From Laguncularia racemosa (Eukaryota > Streptophyta > Magnoliopsida > Myrtales > Combretaceae), in NCBI GenBank assembly GCA_037954665.1, contig JBBMOL010000116.1, positions 2,446,807 to 2,510,806 of the forward strand: a DNA stretch of 64,000 bases, given 5' to 3'. Positions 10,474 through 23,600 of the stretch are shown piece by piece. The notes below the pieces were generated by a model. That model did no database searches. It was given only the letters and a program-made list of their open reading frames with translations, and had not been told where the DNA came from. Numbering within the stretch: position 1 is the first letter of the stretch; every line of letters begins with the position of its first letter. The position numbers were made by a program, and so were the translations under genes.

Positions 10474-11486
10474 TTGAGGTTGTGAGAAGGGTTATTTGAT
10501 TTTGAATTTTGAAAATTTAGGGTTCATGTTCTTACATCTTCAATTCCGAAATTGAGAGTAAATTGAAATTGTTGTTGTAATTACTTGAAGTGGCATGATT
10601 GTCTTGGGTGGAAGTTGAACTTACTGCTTGTTGGAGTGAGTTTTGAGTACTTGTTAAAGCTTCTATGTTGTGGACTTCACCGTGAAGGAAGAGGAGAGTT
10701 AGTGCATTTTATTTTTTAATATAAATTTGGAAGTGTAAAGTGTCTCCAATTGTGTAAGAAGAAGAATTGTGGAATTTACATGTTTGTTTTTGGAAAATAG
10801 AGGGTATAATTGAGCATTTCCAGATTTGAGTTATGTGGAAGATTTGGAAATTATTTGATTTTCAAAACAAACATTAAGTTGAAGAAGTTAATGTGTGGTT
10901 GTTTGAATTTCAAAATTACTTCTTACCAATTGTAAAAGGGTTACAATTAGTGAAGTGGTTTGATTTCCAAATTTGAATTATTGCTCTTTTGGTGTATAAG
11001 TTGCAGTTTGCTTTGGTGTTTGTAGTGGTGAAACTTGTATGTTTGGGAATGTAAACCGTGGAGTGTGTGTAGAGTTGTGTTTGCAAAATTTTATGAAGGT
11101 TGTGTACATTTTAGAGTGGATTATTTTTGGTGTGTACATTGTGGACAATTGTAGTAGGCATAAGTGAAGTAGCACCGTGGGGTAAAGAGGAGTAGTGTAG
11201 CAGTGGATTTGAGTATTTTGCATTTATTGAAGTGCTGTACATTGTGGTTGATTGTAGTGTGAAATCAAAATAAGAAAAGGAAGGTTAAGTAATAGAATTT
11301 AAAGTTCAAATAAGTCATTAAAGTGTGAAAGTAATTGAACTAGTTACTTAAACACTTAGAGTTGAATTTAAATTCTATCTACTTAAGAGTAGTTGTGTGT
11401 GAGTACTTCATTTGTGGTGTAATTGTGTACTTAAGTCGTAAAAGGTGTAAGGATTATTATTGTGGTGTTGAATTTAAAACACAACA
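10474..11486 (+). other. Untranslated leader of element C
   Basis: About 1 kb without a convincing frame on this strand. It includes a stretch ending in CTTACCAATT that is recognisable in the leader of B. Antisense frames here are low-complexity His/Thr-rich artefacts. Confidence 0.6.
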
Positions 11487-14400
11487 ATGTCTAGTGAGAT
11501 GTTTCATTATGCTAATGTGTTGCATCGAACATTGACTACATTTGCTACTAAGGATGAAGAACAAAGGGAAAACTTGTTCCATACTTCTAGTAGGGTATAA
11601 GGAAATTTGTGTGTCCTTATATTTGATGGTGGTAGTTGTACCAATGTATTAGTCTCATCGTTAGTATCGAAGCTAAGACTTACCACCACTCCACATCCTA
11701 AACCATATAAATTGCATTAGCTTAATGATCAAGGGAGTTTGCATATGACCTAAAGAGTTAGGGTACCATTCAGTGTAGGGGATAAATACTATAATGAGAT
11801 TGAATGTGATATTTTACCTATGTGTGCATTCCATATATTGCTTGGCAGGCTTTGGTTATATGACAGGAGGGTTTTGCATGATGGCTTCAGGAATACATAT
11901 GTATTCCAGAAGGAGGGCAAACTAGTTATTCTAAATCTGATGTCACCTTTAGAGGTCCAAAAGGTTTAGCAACAGATCAATAGGCCATCAGAGGTTAAAA
12001 GGGTTTCAGTACAGTGTAATGATTCTGAGGAGAAGAAGGTATTATTGATGGGATGGGGTGAATTGGAAAGGCTTGTTATAGAAGAGACCTTAGTATACTT
12101 GCTTCGGTTGAGATGTACACTAGGGGTGCAAGAACCACAGTCTCTACCCTCAACAGTTTCTCAAGTATTAAATGAGTATACTGATATTTTTCTTGATGAT
12201 TTGTCAGTAGGGTTACCACCTTTGAGGGGGATAGAGCATGCTATCAATCTTATGCCCGGTTTAGTATTACCGAATCGATGTCCATATCTCATGAATCCCA
12301 AGGAGGCTAGAGAATTGAAACGCCAGGTAAATGAGTTGGTTGAGCGGGGATTTGTCAGGGAGAGTCTCAGTCCATGTGCCATTCCTGCCCTTCTTGTTCC
12401 TAAGAAGGATGGTAATTGGAGAATGTGTATCGATAGTAGAGCCATCAACAAAATCACCATCAAATACAAGTATCCTATTTCTAGACTTGATGATATGTTA
12501 GATGAGCTACATGATTCACAAGTTTTCTCCAAAGTAGATCTTAAAAGCGGATATCACCAAATTCGGATGAGAGAAGGGGACGAATGGAAAACCACTTTTA
12601 AAACACGTCATGGACTATATGAGTGGTTGGTTATGCCCTTTGGTTTAAGTAATGCTCCTAGTACATTTATGAGGCTGATGAATCATGTATTGAAAGAATT
12701 TCTAAGAAACTTTGTTGTTGTTTATTTTGATGATATTCTGATATACAGCAAAAACTTAGAACAACATGTGGAGCATCTTTGGGTAGTATTCTCAGTATTG
12801 AGGGCACAACAGCTATTTGCAAATCTCCAGAAGTGTTCCTTTTATCAAATTGAGGTAACATTTTTGGGTTTTATTGTATCTGGTTCAGGTGTTAGGGTGG
12901 ATGAGGAGAAAGTGAGAGCAATCAAGGAATGGCTAACACCTACCTCAGTTATTGAGGTAAGAAGTTTTCGTGGACTAGCATCTTTTTATAGACGCTTTAT
13001 CCATAATTTCAATAGTATTGTCAGTCCTCTCACAGAACTGACTAAAAAGAATGTACCTTTCATCTAGAGTGAAAGGGCCCAGAGGAGTTTTGAAGAGGTA
13101 AAAGAAAAACTCACTTGTGCTCCATTATTGGCTTTACCTGATTTGGACAAAGTTTTTGAACTAGAATGCGATGCTTCTAAAATAGGAATTGGTGTTGTAT
13201 TAATGTAGGAAAAGAGACCCATAGCATATTTTAGTGAGAAGTTGAGTGGTGTAACTTTAAACTATTCTATTTATGATAAGGAATTTTATTCCTTAGTGAG
13301 GGCTCTCATGACGTAGTAGCATTATTTCCTTCCAAGAGATTTTATTGTTTATACAAATCATGAATCATTGAAACATTTCAGGGGATAGTAGAATTTGTCT
13401 AAATGCCAAGCCAAGTGGGTGGAGTTTTTGGAGGGTTTTCCTTATATGATAAAGTACAAGAAGGGTAATCGGAATATTGTTGCTGACGTGTTATCATGAC
13501 GGTATGTACTTATCACTTCTCTTTAGTCAAAACTGCTAGGTTTTGAATTGTTGAAAGATCAGTATATGTATGATGAGGAATTCAAAACTATTATGGAGAG
13601 GTATTATGGGGGCAAGATGTATGAGGGTTATTGCGTGATTGAGGGGTTTCTGTATAAATCTAGAAAATTATGTATACCTTCCGGATCTATGAGGGAGCTA
13701 TTGGTGAGGGAAGCACATGCAAGAGGATTGTCTGGACACTTTGGTGAGAAGAGAACCCTGACCATTTTGAGAGAGAATTTCTATTGGAAGGGTATGATAA
13801 AGGATGTCCATAGGGTGTTAGAAAGGTGTGGTATTTATAAGAGAGCTAAAGGGAAGAAAGGTGTACAGGGTGAGTACATGCCTTTGCCTATACCAGATAA
13901 ACCCTAGATTGATATCAATATGGATTTTGTGTTGGGGTTACCTAGAACACAAAGAGGAAAAGATTCTATCATGGTGGTTGTTGACAAGTTCAGCAAAATG
14001 TCACATTTTGTGCCTTGTCACAAAACAGATGATGCCCTTTTTATTGCTAACATTTTTATGTAGGAAATTGTCAAATTACATAGAGTACCACACAGTATAG
14101 TGTCAGACAGAGACACTAAGTTTCTTAGTTTCTTTTAGAAGACATTATAGGGAAGACTAGGTACTAAGCTTATGTACAGTACCTCTTGCCATCCATAGAC
14201 AGACGGACAAATAGAAGTTATTAATCGTATGCTTGGAAATTTACTCAAAGCAACGGTTGGCAAAAATCTTACTGATTAAGACTTGTGTCTTCCTATTATT
14301 GAGTTCACTTACAATAGGTCTACTCATAGTTCAACCAGTAAGTCTCCCTTTGAAGTTGTTTATAGCTATAATCCTTCTATTCCATTGGATTTTATAGCAG

Positions 14401-14954
14401 GACTAGCAACAAAGGAAGAGAGTCTTAGTGGAGATGATCGAGCCAGGCAAATTTAGCACATTCATGACAAAACAACTGAACGCCTTCAGAAGACCTAAGA
14501 ACAGCAGAGAATTCACGGAAACAGATACAGGAAAACTCATCTTTATAATCCAGGTGACTTAGTCTGGATTAATCTTAGCAAGGACAGGTTTCCACATAAG
14601 AAGTTACAAAAGTTATCTCCCAGATCAAATGGACTGTTTAGAGTTTTAAAGCGCATCAACAACAACGCCTATCGGATAGATTTACCAAGAGAGTATGGAG
14701 TATTAGCGACCTTTGATGTTGCAGATCTATCATCGTATTTACTAGATGACATACATGAAGACATATCAGATTTGAGGGCAAATCTTTCGAAGGCTCGAGG
14801 AGATAATAGGAATCAGATTCACACAGGACCTATTACTAGGGCTCGAGCTAAGGGCCTATACAACTTAGTTTTCAGAATCCTACATGAGAAACCTAATCCT
14901 GAGGAAGCTAACTTAATTTCTTCATTTCTATTTTATACTTGTTATGCATTCTAG
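11487..14954 (+). pseudogene. Pol polyprotein of element C (no gag)
   Basis: ATG at 11487 gives the MSSEMF stub, then a TAA at the same place as in A, then protease (IFDGGSCTNV). The RT from 12045 to 13067 is a long open stretch: LPPLRGIEHAI, ALLVPKKDG, RMCIDSRAINKIT, SKVDLKSGYHQIRM, MPFGLSNAPSTFM and YFDDILIYS near 12722-12745 are all intact. The frame stops at 13066 (TAG; TGG in A). RNase H and integrase continue with repeated TAG codons (for example near 13315, 13907 and 14138). The HH-CC finger is at about 13710-13850, with the Cys of CGIC changed to Tyr. The frame ends at 14954 in the 3' LTR. It is non-functional as read, although the RT core itself is well preserved. Confidence 0.9.
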
Positions 14955-16005
14955 CAGGTTCACTTGTCAGTCCTATAGAGTGCCAAATCACTTATACTTT
15001 TGAGTGAGTCAGGATCCTCATTAAGACACATTTCGAAAGTACCTTAAAGGCTGACATCTTGAAAACTAATTTCTTTTTATATATTTTTTATTTACTTGGA
15101 CCATTTTACGTTGTAATTTTTTTTTGTGACACTTTCATTTGTTTGTAATTTTCATTTAGGGCTGGCCACCCTAAAAGTGGCATAGTTGTAATTTTGTGGA
15201 CTTTTTAACCCTTAAGGGAGCAAGTATAAATACTTGCTTAAGCAGGGTTTTTAAGGGAAAATTTTTAGAATATACACACATCATTTTATGTGAGAGAACT
15301 TAGGGTTCATCCTAGTTCAATCCCTTTTATCAATTTCAATCCCAAGAGTTGGAATTGTGGCAAGTGCAACAAAGAGAAATTATGAGTTATATCAATTTCT
15401 ATTTTTTGTGTTTTCTTTTCTTTTTTAGTGTGTCATATCTAGGGTTGGATTGAAACATTTCTTGGTCAGATTCGATTCCTTATTATTAGAAAATATTGTG
15501 CTTAATTGAGTTCCTTTTATATTTGTTTTTTATTCATCTATTGTGCATGTTTCTTCAACCGTGAAATCAATCCTCTTGGAAGGTGTATCACGGTCATTGT
15601 TCTTGTTGATTTTGACTGGTTATCATGTGGCCTTGCAAGTATAGTTTGTGATATTCATTGAGAAATACTTCTTTGTGTTAATCATTTTATGAACTTTAAC
15701 ATTCGGATCCAAGATTGCATTTAGGGTTCATGGTGCAATATTGCCTTAAAAGTAATCCAAATTGGCCTTATCTTTTGGGGTTGTTAGTTGGATCATTTGC
15801 ATATGCTTAAACTCCTTTTTAGGCACATCATAATTTGGTATCAGAGCATTGTCATACTTGGAATTAAGATTGATCACACCATTGTTTAAGAATTGGTTCA
15901 TAAATAGTGAGGAATTGTGTCATTTGATTACTAGTTTGATTGACATTGTTTAATTGTCTTTCAAATTGGTTTTGTATGTGCTTAATCTTGGTTTTAGGCA
16001 CATCA
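14804..16005 (+). repeat. 3' LTR of element C
   Basis: Starts TAATAGGAATCAG (the expected TG mutated to TA) just after GAGGAGA-like purines and ends at ACATCA 16005. The palindromic TATA region is at 15219-15238. It contains one 175-bp terminal repeat unit (15831-16005) with an internal primer-site copy. Confidence 0.85.
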
Positions 16006-17240
16006 GTAGGTAGTGGTGTGCCAAAGGGTGTTGTGATAGCAATCTCTCCCTCTTCAGCATATTCATCAAAGAATGTAGCTTCAATAAAGTATGCCTCATT
16101 ATGCTCAAATAGATTGTCCGTAGCGAGAATGAATATGTCCTTTCCCTTCCAGTAGCCCTTAATGCATTGATGCCATGTTGCAGGTATGAGATTGTGATCG
16201 TGTAGCCACTTTCTTCCAACCAGTAGATGGTAGGATATGGGTGCATCTATCACATAGAATCATGTGGAGCTCTATATAGGGCCCACTTTAAAGCTCACAT
16301 TAACATATCCTACTTTGTTTGTAGATGTCTCAATGAAACTATTCACGGTAATAATTTGTTTCACTAGGCACTAGTTGTCTATCCCTATAGCCTTTAATGT
16401 AGATAATGACATTATGTTTATAGAAGAGTCATTGTCTATGAATGTTCTCTTAATGGGATGCCCATTTAGCATGTTTTTTACATAAAGAGGACAGTTATGA
16501 TTAAGGCTCTTAGCGCACGCATTCACATTAGTAAAGAGAATTGTATTCTTGTATGCCTTTGCCATTCTTTGTATAGGCTATGTTAGAATGCACTCCCCGT
16601 ATTGTCTCTCTGCGATTTAGGTAAGGGTAATTGCTGCTAAAAGATGTACATCCTCATTAAACCCTAGTAAGTTAAAAAAAGTTTGCCATCTTCATTAAGG
16701 CGATTACTTCTAACATACATGCATCCTCATTATTCCCAGTTATAGCCTCTTGTACATTACGTACCTCGGCGTGTGACATATCTCATTCATCAATACTAGG
16801 ATTGTGGTTGATGGCATTTGCAGTACCCCACTGATTATCATGTGTATGAAGTAGATTATTACAAACATCATTGTTTTCTATGATAAGTTCCCCATTACGG
16901 ACCCTATCATTGAAAATCGTCTTCAAAGTCCAACACTCTTTCGTAGGGTAACCTACAAATCTATGATACTTGCAAAACTTAGGATCATTCTTCTCATTTT
17001 GTGCTAGTAAACAATCCACTCTTAGGAGCTTCATATTCCCATCTCATAACCATTGGTCAAACAAAGCATGTACCTTTCCCATTGGGCATGGGAAAGGGGG
17101 GACCGATGTAGATCTTCGAGGATATATCATTCCTTGGCTTCTTATTGTCTCTAGGGGTCTCAACTTAGCTTGAGCTAGTAGATGTTGCTCATTTCCCAAA
17201 CCTTCTACAATTGTGTTGGCTACTTGAAATAGCACTCAAA
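16006..17240 (-). pseudogene. Tat-type gag/protease region (element T, proximal part)
   Basis: Minus-strand coding. From 17235 there is a gag segment, then at 17034-16783 a zinc-knuckle-like block (CKYHRFVGYPTKECWTLK). The protease region lies at 16565-16371 (CPLYVKNMLNG, FIDNDSSINIM, where the family has a D-[DN]-G-S-S type active site), followed by APISYHLLVGRKWLHDH and WHQCIKGYWKGK at 16253-16006. It breaks off exactly at the end of element C and resumes as RT at 9071. Stops are present between blocks. The family is recognised as the Tat/Ogre type. The 5' end of T was not found. Confidence 0.75.
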
Positions 17241-17549
17241 GGTGTTGAAGAATATAGCAAAGAATGGAGTTTTCATTAAATATGCAACTGAGATGATTAA
17301 TAGATGGAGTTCAAGAACCAATGCCCATAGGGTTATCAATTATAGTAGGGAAGAAAGAAGTTTTGAAGTGCTAACTGGTAGTCATCATGTAGCAAGTGGC
17401 TTAAAGGGGGGAAGGAGGACTTACACTAGTGACTTCACTTATTGCATATACAGTTGTAAAAAATGGCAAATATACTAGACTCTATGCTCTCATGCATATG
17501 CAGTAGCTACTTCCCTTAGGCTTAACATGTCATTGGCTATCCCGGATTA

Positions 17550-18730
17550 GTACAAATGGACACATCAAAAGTAGACATATAGGTCTCACTTCCTCCTTTG
17601 TAGTTAATGGTCAAGCAGTCACATGGAATAGTTCCTCTAAATGGGTTGCCATGTGTGAGAGATTACTCGAGGCATGATTAGGGTTGGGTAATAAAGTTGG
17701 CTATATTAGTTTGATATGGCTTTGCAATAAGCTTTGGATCTTACCACTACATGCAGATCTTGAGTAGGTAATACATTATATGCGTACTTACATCCTGTAG
17801 CTAATAAGAGGATTTATGTTCGTTGATAAAATCAAGCTCCCTTGTCCACAATATGTTTTTTCCATTGTTGGAGCACTTTTATGTCATAAGCACATATAAT
17901 GGGGGTCTGCCTAATTAGCTTGGTTATACTGCCAACTGTGTCTTAGGTCCCACTCATCTGCACATGAAATAGGAGGGATAGCAATCCTCCTTCGAGTTTC
18001 TTACACATAATGCCCTTTGATCACCATGGTCATGTTACAAATGTTTGATTACCCTAGGTAGATCGATATAGGATGAGTCGAGACACAAGGCATCACCCAA
18101 TGTATGTTGTTACCACTTCTCAGGATGTGCTCGATAAGCAAACTGTTGATTAGGTATTTCTTGAACATTTTTTTTTAATTTTTCCATTTAATTACATGTA
18201 TTATTACATCTAACTCTTATTTAATACTTCTAGGTTGAGTGGAAGTTGTATGCATGGAATTTGATTCACATCCTACCTTTATTCTATAGAATAGGGAGGT
18301 ACATGTAGACTGTTCAAATGCTACTCATATATTTCTATTTAATGGAGTGGCATTTTCCAAACCATGTTGTTAGGTAGATTGGGGGTTTCCAACATAACTT
18401 GTAAGATGTTAACATATAGCCAAAGCTCCATCAAATTAACTTGTGCAAGAAGGTTGATACAGATTGGCCAACATAACATGCACCTGATATTGCCTTATGA
18501 GAAGAGCGGCTGCATTGGTTAGTTCATATATTCGGTCCTCCTAGGATCGAGTAAATGTACATGAGATGATATAGACATATCAGCCATCAGTATATAAGCT
18601 ATATAGGATCCATTCTTAGACATCTAGTAATCAAAGCATCAATACTAATTGGATGATGCATTGTGTAACTAATATTTATGCAGGCCGATACCTTCCAATA
18701 GATCTGCTTACCACCTGATCATGTTACAGC
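17550..18730 (+). pseudogene. Plant mobile domain (PMD) protein pseudogene
   Basis: Across shifting frames the plus strand reads blocks typical of the plant mobile domain: NGQAVTWNSSSKWVAMCERLL (near 17610-17670), then a FVDKIKLPCPQYVFSIVGAL region (near 17820-17880), SSAHEIGGIAILL (about 17960), EWHFPNHVV (about 18345-18370), and near 18440-18580 KKVDTDWP followed by ERLHWLVHIFGPPRIE. Several stops and frameshifts break it. PMD proteins occur as host regulators (MAIN/MAIL family) and as genes captured by transposons. I cannot tell which source this had. It could belong to a transposon whose ends I did not find. Confidence 0.65.
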
Positions 18731-20513
18731 TATTGCTCTCACTGATCATGGTCTTTAATTTCTACAAGATCATAAGAGAGTGATGCTATACCTAAAGGCT
18801 CACTAAGATTAAGGCTTAAAGGTTAAGGTAGAAACTTAACATGCTAACATTCAACAACTACAGCAGCTACCTCCTATACATCATAGGACTAGGGGACTTA
18901 GACGACCTCGTAACCAAGCTTAGCTATAGGAATATGTCACACAAGCCCAAAAACTCCCAGTCAATGAGATGGTCAACAACTTAGCTTTAGTAGTACTTAT
19001 GTCACACTACATTGTCACTCCATTAGTGGTCTCTTCCCTATACCACCTGCTCCGCATGAGAGACACCCTGGTAAACAAATAATGGAAGAGGACGACACTT
19101 CACAACCAACTATAGAGTGGAGTTTAGTACCTCCTTGTGACTTAAACAATGCCTTGCAGCACCTTCTAACACAAGAGTCATAGGCTCCTACTACATAAGA
19201 TCTAAGGTAAGTTAGAGAGCATACCTCTACATTTTCATAGCTTGCATGGCATTTTGGTAGGAGAAGGAACCATAGAGGTAGCCTAGTATTGTATATTGTT
19301 TGACATTTAAACTTTTCTTCAACATTTGAGACTCATGAATATATATATTCTTTAAATTGTTTAGTTGTTCTTCCATTCAATGCTGGGTACTTACTTCTTA
19401 TTGTGCTTTAGCATTTTGCATATGTTTTCTTCTTAATTACATAGCATCTTTTAGAATATACACTTTTGAATGGAGCTCAGAGTTCACAAGCGAAATTGTG
19501 ACTTATATGGTGTTTGGGATTCATAAAGTTTCAAAATTAGTAAAGTATGGAGATTGGGTTTGGAGTTTCAATTTTCTCACTTCTGTAGTTGACCCTAATG
19601 GACAAATGATGTGTTAAGGTCTATGATTATGATTTTAGGTCTTATCATGAATGATTTCTTCTAGTTTCAATTGTGAATAGAAGGACTTTTTGTTGGGTAA
19701 GTTGAAAGAAGATTTTTTTGTGTCTACCTTCCTTTCATAATTTTTACTATATAGTAATTATCAATAACGTATTAATAACTCAATAAAAAAATTATTTTGA
19801 AGTCAAAAAAATGTTTGTTATGCTTAATATATTTATTTGATATGCATCTATCTTAATTCCGCCCATTATTTAAGTAGTCTTTTCTTAGCAAAAGAGTTCT
19901 AGTTAAAGGTGCACATGGGCTATGAGCCCTTAGTACAATGCACTAAGGTTGCATTCTAGGTACATGCCTTTAATACAAATTTTATTGAGGGCACATACTC
20001 AATATATGCCTTTAGTTGGAGCAAATTTGGTTTAATTGAAGGTGCATTTTAAATATGCACCTTTGCCACCTATTTTCATAATATGTTTCTCGAGTGCCCT
20101 TTTTTAAGTTTAATTGTTGAAAAAAATGCCCTATTTAGGTGGATTTCTCCACAATAAGTCCTGGTGTTCATTGCCGCTTTTACTACCTGTTCAATATAAC
20201 ATCCATTGTTCAATTTAGATTTTATAACCCTAGAGAATTTAGTCCATTTTTTATAATAAAATTAATTAAGACAACCATTTAAGATCTCAACAAAAGTAGA
20301 ATATTGTACCTAAAATGTTTCAGACCATTAATGTCAAGACTTTCAATCGACTACAATTCTTATCTATATTTTACAATTAGGTCTCAAAGATTATTGACTA
20401 TGTAAAGTTAGTCTTCAATCTTTATGTAACAAGAATTTTATTTAGTCAATTTAGGATTTTTTTTTATATTTGTATACACTATTTCTTCTTTTTATCTAAG
20501 AAGCTTTTTTTAG
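18731..20513. other. No gene seen; AT-rich, part repeat-derived
   Basis: Open frames here are short and unrecognised (for example 19357-19617). Near 19905-20085 are paired GCACCTTTA/TAAAGGTGCA-like motifs similar to those at 53.3-54.4 kb. Confidence 0.4.
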
Positions 20514-20640
20514 CTAACTTCCCAAGAAAGTTACATTAAAGTTAACTTCTTAAGGGGGGTTATTTAGTTAACTTCTTAAAGGTGGTTACTTCAATAACTT
20601 CTTAAGGAAGCTTACTTAACCAACTTCTTAAATAAGACAT
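20514..20640. repeat. Degenerate 26-bp tandem repeat, about five units
   Basis: The core AACTTCTTAAG-like motif recurs at about 20518, 20544, 20570, 20596 and 20622, a spacing of about 26 bp. The intervening bases follow a TTACTT/TTATTT pattern. No coding function is apparent. Confidence 0.7.
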
Positions 20641-23600
20641 CAAAAGAAACTTAACTAAGAATTATACTAAGTTAATATCTCAAGGAAGTCATCTTGATAA
20701 ACTTGATGGCAAAGTTTCTCATAACTTCTCAAGAAAAACTACTCATCTTGTAAAAACCTTAACATGAAATCTTATCTTAAGATGACCAAATAAGGTTAGA
20801 ATGCTATAGTTGACTTAGTAAACTGAGAATTGACTTAAGTTAACTCCATATTAGATGAAGGAAAACTTGAGTTGACTTAGATCTAATAATACAAAAACCT
20901 GAGTTGACCAAAGTAAACGCTTGAGTTGACTTAAGACCTCTTGAGTAACGATGTAAGTTGACTTGCCTACAAAATCGAGTAGACCCAACTAATCTCAAAC
21001 TTATGAGATAAATTTTAACAAAAGTCTTAGTAATCTAGGCATGCAAATTAAAGTTAAACTCCACAAGAAAACCACAACTTCTACCTTATGCAAAGTAACA
21101 CCAACCTTTTCTTCCATTAAATTCTAAATTGAGCCATTAGATGACAAACTTATGAAGGAAGAAAATAAGTATGAGCACTTGATAGATTTGGCTCAAAAAT
21201 CAAAATCAAATATTGCAAATTCTAGCCTAAGCATGATCTATAATTCCTGAGAATTTTCATAGAAGGCATTTTTAGAAACTCTATCAGATAAGGAAATACA
21301 TCTAAGATTTAGCTCCAAATGAACTCGAGAAATGTCCAAGAGTTAGAGATGAATCGATATATTATAAATCGAACTAAGTTAACTTAAGTCAACTAACTCG
21401 ATCAAACTAAGTAACCTAAGTCTTCTCCTTGATACTTTTGAGAAAAATTGAGTAGACCTAAGTTATTAAAGTTTAGACACAAGTTGACTTAGAGAAGACT
21501 TGATAAATATGACACCAAGGATTTGTATGATACCCTTTTCCAATAGAATTGATGGATTAGACTCAGTAAAAGTTCAGTTGAAAACCATCAACTGCACTAA
21601 TTTCCACAAAACTTCTTACTTAAGTGTTTAGTCTTTATTCTCAAATTTTCACCTAGTAGCCTAAACTTGAATTTAGTTAAATTTTATCTATAAGACTAGT
21701 ACTCAGCCCCAAATATTCCTTGAGTATTGGATCTAAAAATTTAAACATGGTTGATTAAATTCTACTCCAATTTGAGTTAAGTTAACTATTAATAAGTAAT
21801 TTGATGACTCAAGAAAACTTGCTTTGACTTGAGTCAATTCCATTGTAATTTAATCTAATCTTACCTTAATCACAAGGGTTAATATTATAAAACTTAAATT
21901 AGTAAGATAAAGTCAAAATCAATAGCGAATCAAACCTCAAAAGTACTCAAAATCAGTAGTTCCTAAATTTTGGCCTAAAAAACCCTAATATATTAAGGTT
22001 GAAACAACACCCTAATCCTAGCTAATTATAACTAGTTTCTCTCATAAATAATTAACCCAACCTTAATTACCAAATTACACACAAAATCCTAAAAAATTAC
22101 ATGTAATACTCAACCGGTTGACACTCCATGATAGGCATCACATCAAGTTGCCTTTTTCCACATGCAATCTTTGAAATTTCTACATCTTATCTTATCTTAT
22201 CTTATCATGTGGAAAATGACCCATCATCATGCCTTATCTTGACTTATCTTCTTAGGCTTGATCTCATAAAAAATAATCATGAGAAAAAAACCTAAGAATT
22301 GACTAACCTTATCTCTTCTAAGCATGTGAAGTATATTGCATGAAATGAAAATGATGGTCTGTTCATTCTTTACCAAATTGGATGTGTGACCCTTCTAGCA
22401 TGTGTCTAATTAGTCTAGCCCAACATGATCATGCCCTAAACTTATCTAGTATTAACCCAATCCATGAAAACTACATAAGAGAAAATTGGTTCAATCTCCA
22501 TCTACGCATACACATCAAAGTTTCACATTCACAAGATTACATCATATCCTATCCTATCCTATCTAATCTTATCCCATCACCATCATATCGTATCCTTATC
22601 TTGCCCTATTTTATTTTGTTTAAACTAAGGAGAAGACATGAAAATGACTTAGATAAGGACACATGATGACCAATTCAAGGGAAGGGAAAATAGTAATGTG
22701 ATTTCATCCATTTAAGCATCATTACCTTATGTCATCTTATCTTATCCTATCCACATCACATCTTATCCTACCCTATCCTAATCTTATCATATTTAACCTA
22801 AGAAAAGAACTTGAAAATGACTTGAAGAAGACTAAGCCAAAACCAATTCTGTTTCCTCTTAGATGTGTGCAGTTTTCCATGTGATCTTATCCCCTTTAAC
22901 CATCATTTACCCTACATTATCCTACCTTATCCTAACTTATAATTACCTAGCCTATTGTAACTTATCCTAAGGCATAATTTTTATTCTAAAACTAGCCATC
23001 ATGACCCTCTATTAGGCGTGAAAAATTAGGGTATAATAATGTATAAAACAATAAAGAAAAATCACTATAAAAGGGAGATAGAAGCAATAGTCAATAGGTA
23101 AGTTTCCTCTTCCATTTACACTTGCACCAACTTCTCCCTTTCCTTACATAAATTTCACCAAGTTTCCATTTGATAATCAACTAACATTTAGCTCCACACC
23201 TTACTCTTTCCCTAAAACTGACAAACAATTTAAGAACTACTCATCCTAAGTCCTAAATGCTACCCATCTCTCTACAACTAACAACTAAGATCCTAAGTTT
23301 AGTGGATCACTTATCCTCAAGTTATCTTACATCTATGGTTAAGAAACTTCAACTTCCTAGAGGTTTGGTAAGACTTCTAGTAAATTTCTAGAAGAAGTTA
23401 CTAACTCTAGCTATTTCTTATGTTATAGGGACTTTATCATAGGTTTCTAAAAGGATTTCCAACTAAGAAAGGAAATCTCAAATCACGTTAATCATCTTCA
23501 TAATATAGCCCTTAAATAATATACTAATGCTTTTTATTTCTAAAAGTTGTAGGTTTCCACCAACCATTCCACTACAAGGATCCTCATCCTTGAAAACCTA

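Larger units (their letters stand above)
9072..16005 (+). mobile_element. LTR retrotransposon C (same family as A, gag-less)
   Basis: A 6934-bp element inserted in Tat element T. Its flanks GTGGG (9067-9071) and GTAGG (16006-16010) look like a target duplication with one mismatch. The LTRs differ in length: 1385 bp at the 5' end and 1202 bp at the 3' end. The difference of about 180 bp is one extra copy of a terminal repeat that contains a primer-site copy. The internal order matches A: leader, stub, protease, RT, RNase H, integrase, no gag. There are many TAG stops. Confidence 0.9.

Noticed and set aside
10978..11223. 81-codon minus-strand frame
   Set aside because: Antisense of the element C leader with low-complexity composition; no domain.
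17242..17478. 78-codon plus-strand frame
   Set aside because: No recognisable domain; lies between the Tat gag remnant and the PMD pseudogene, with composition like its surroundings.
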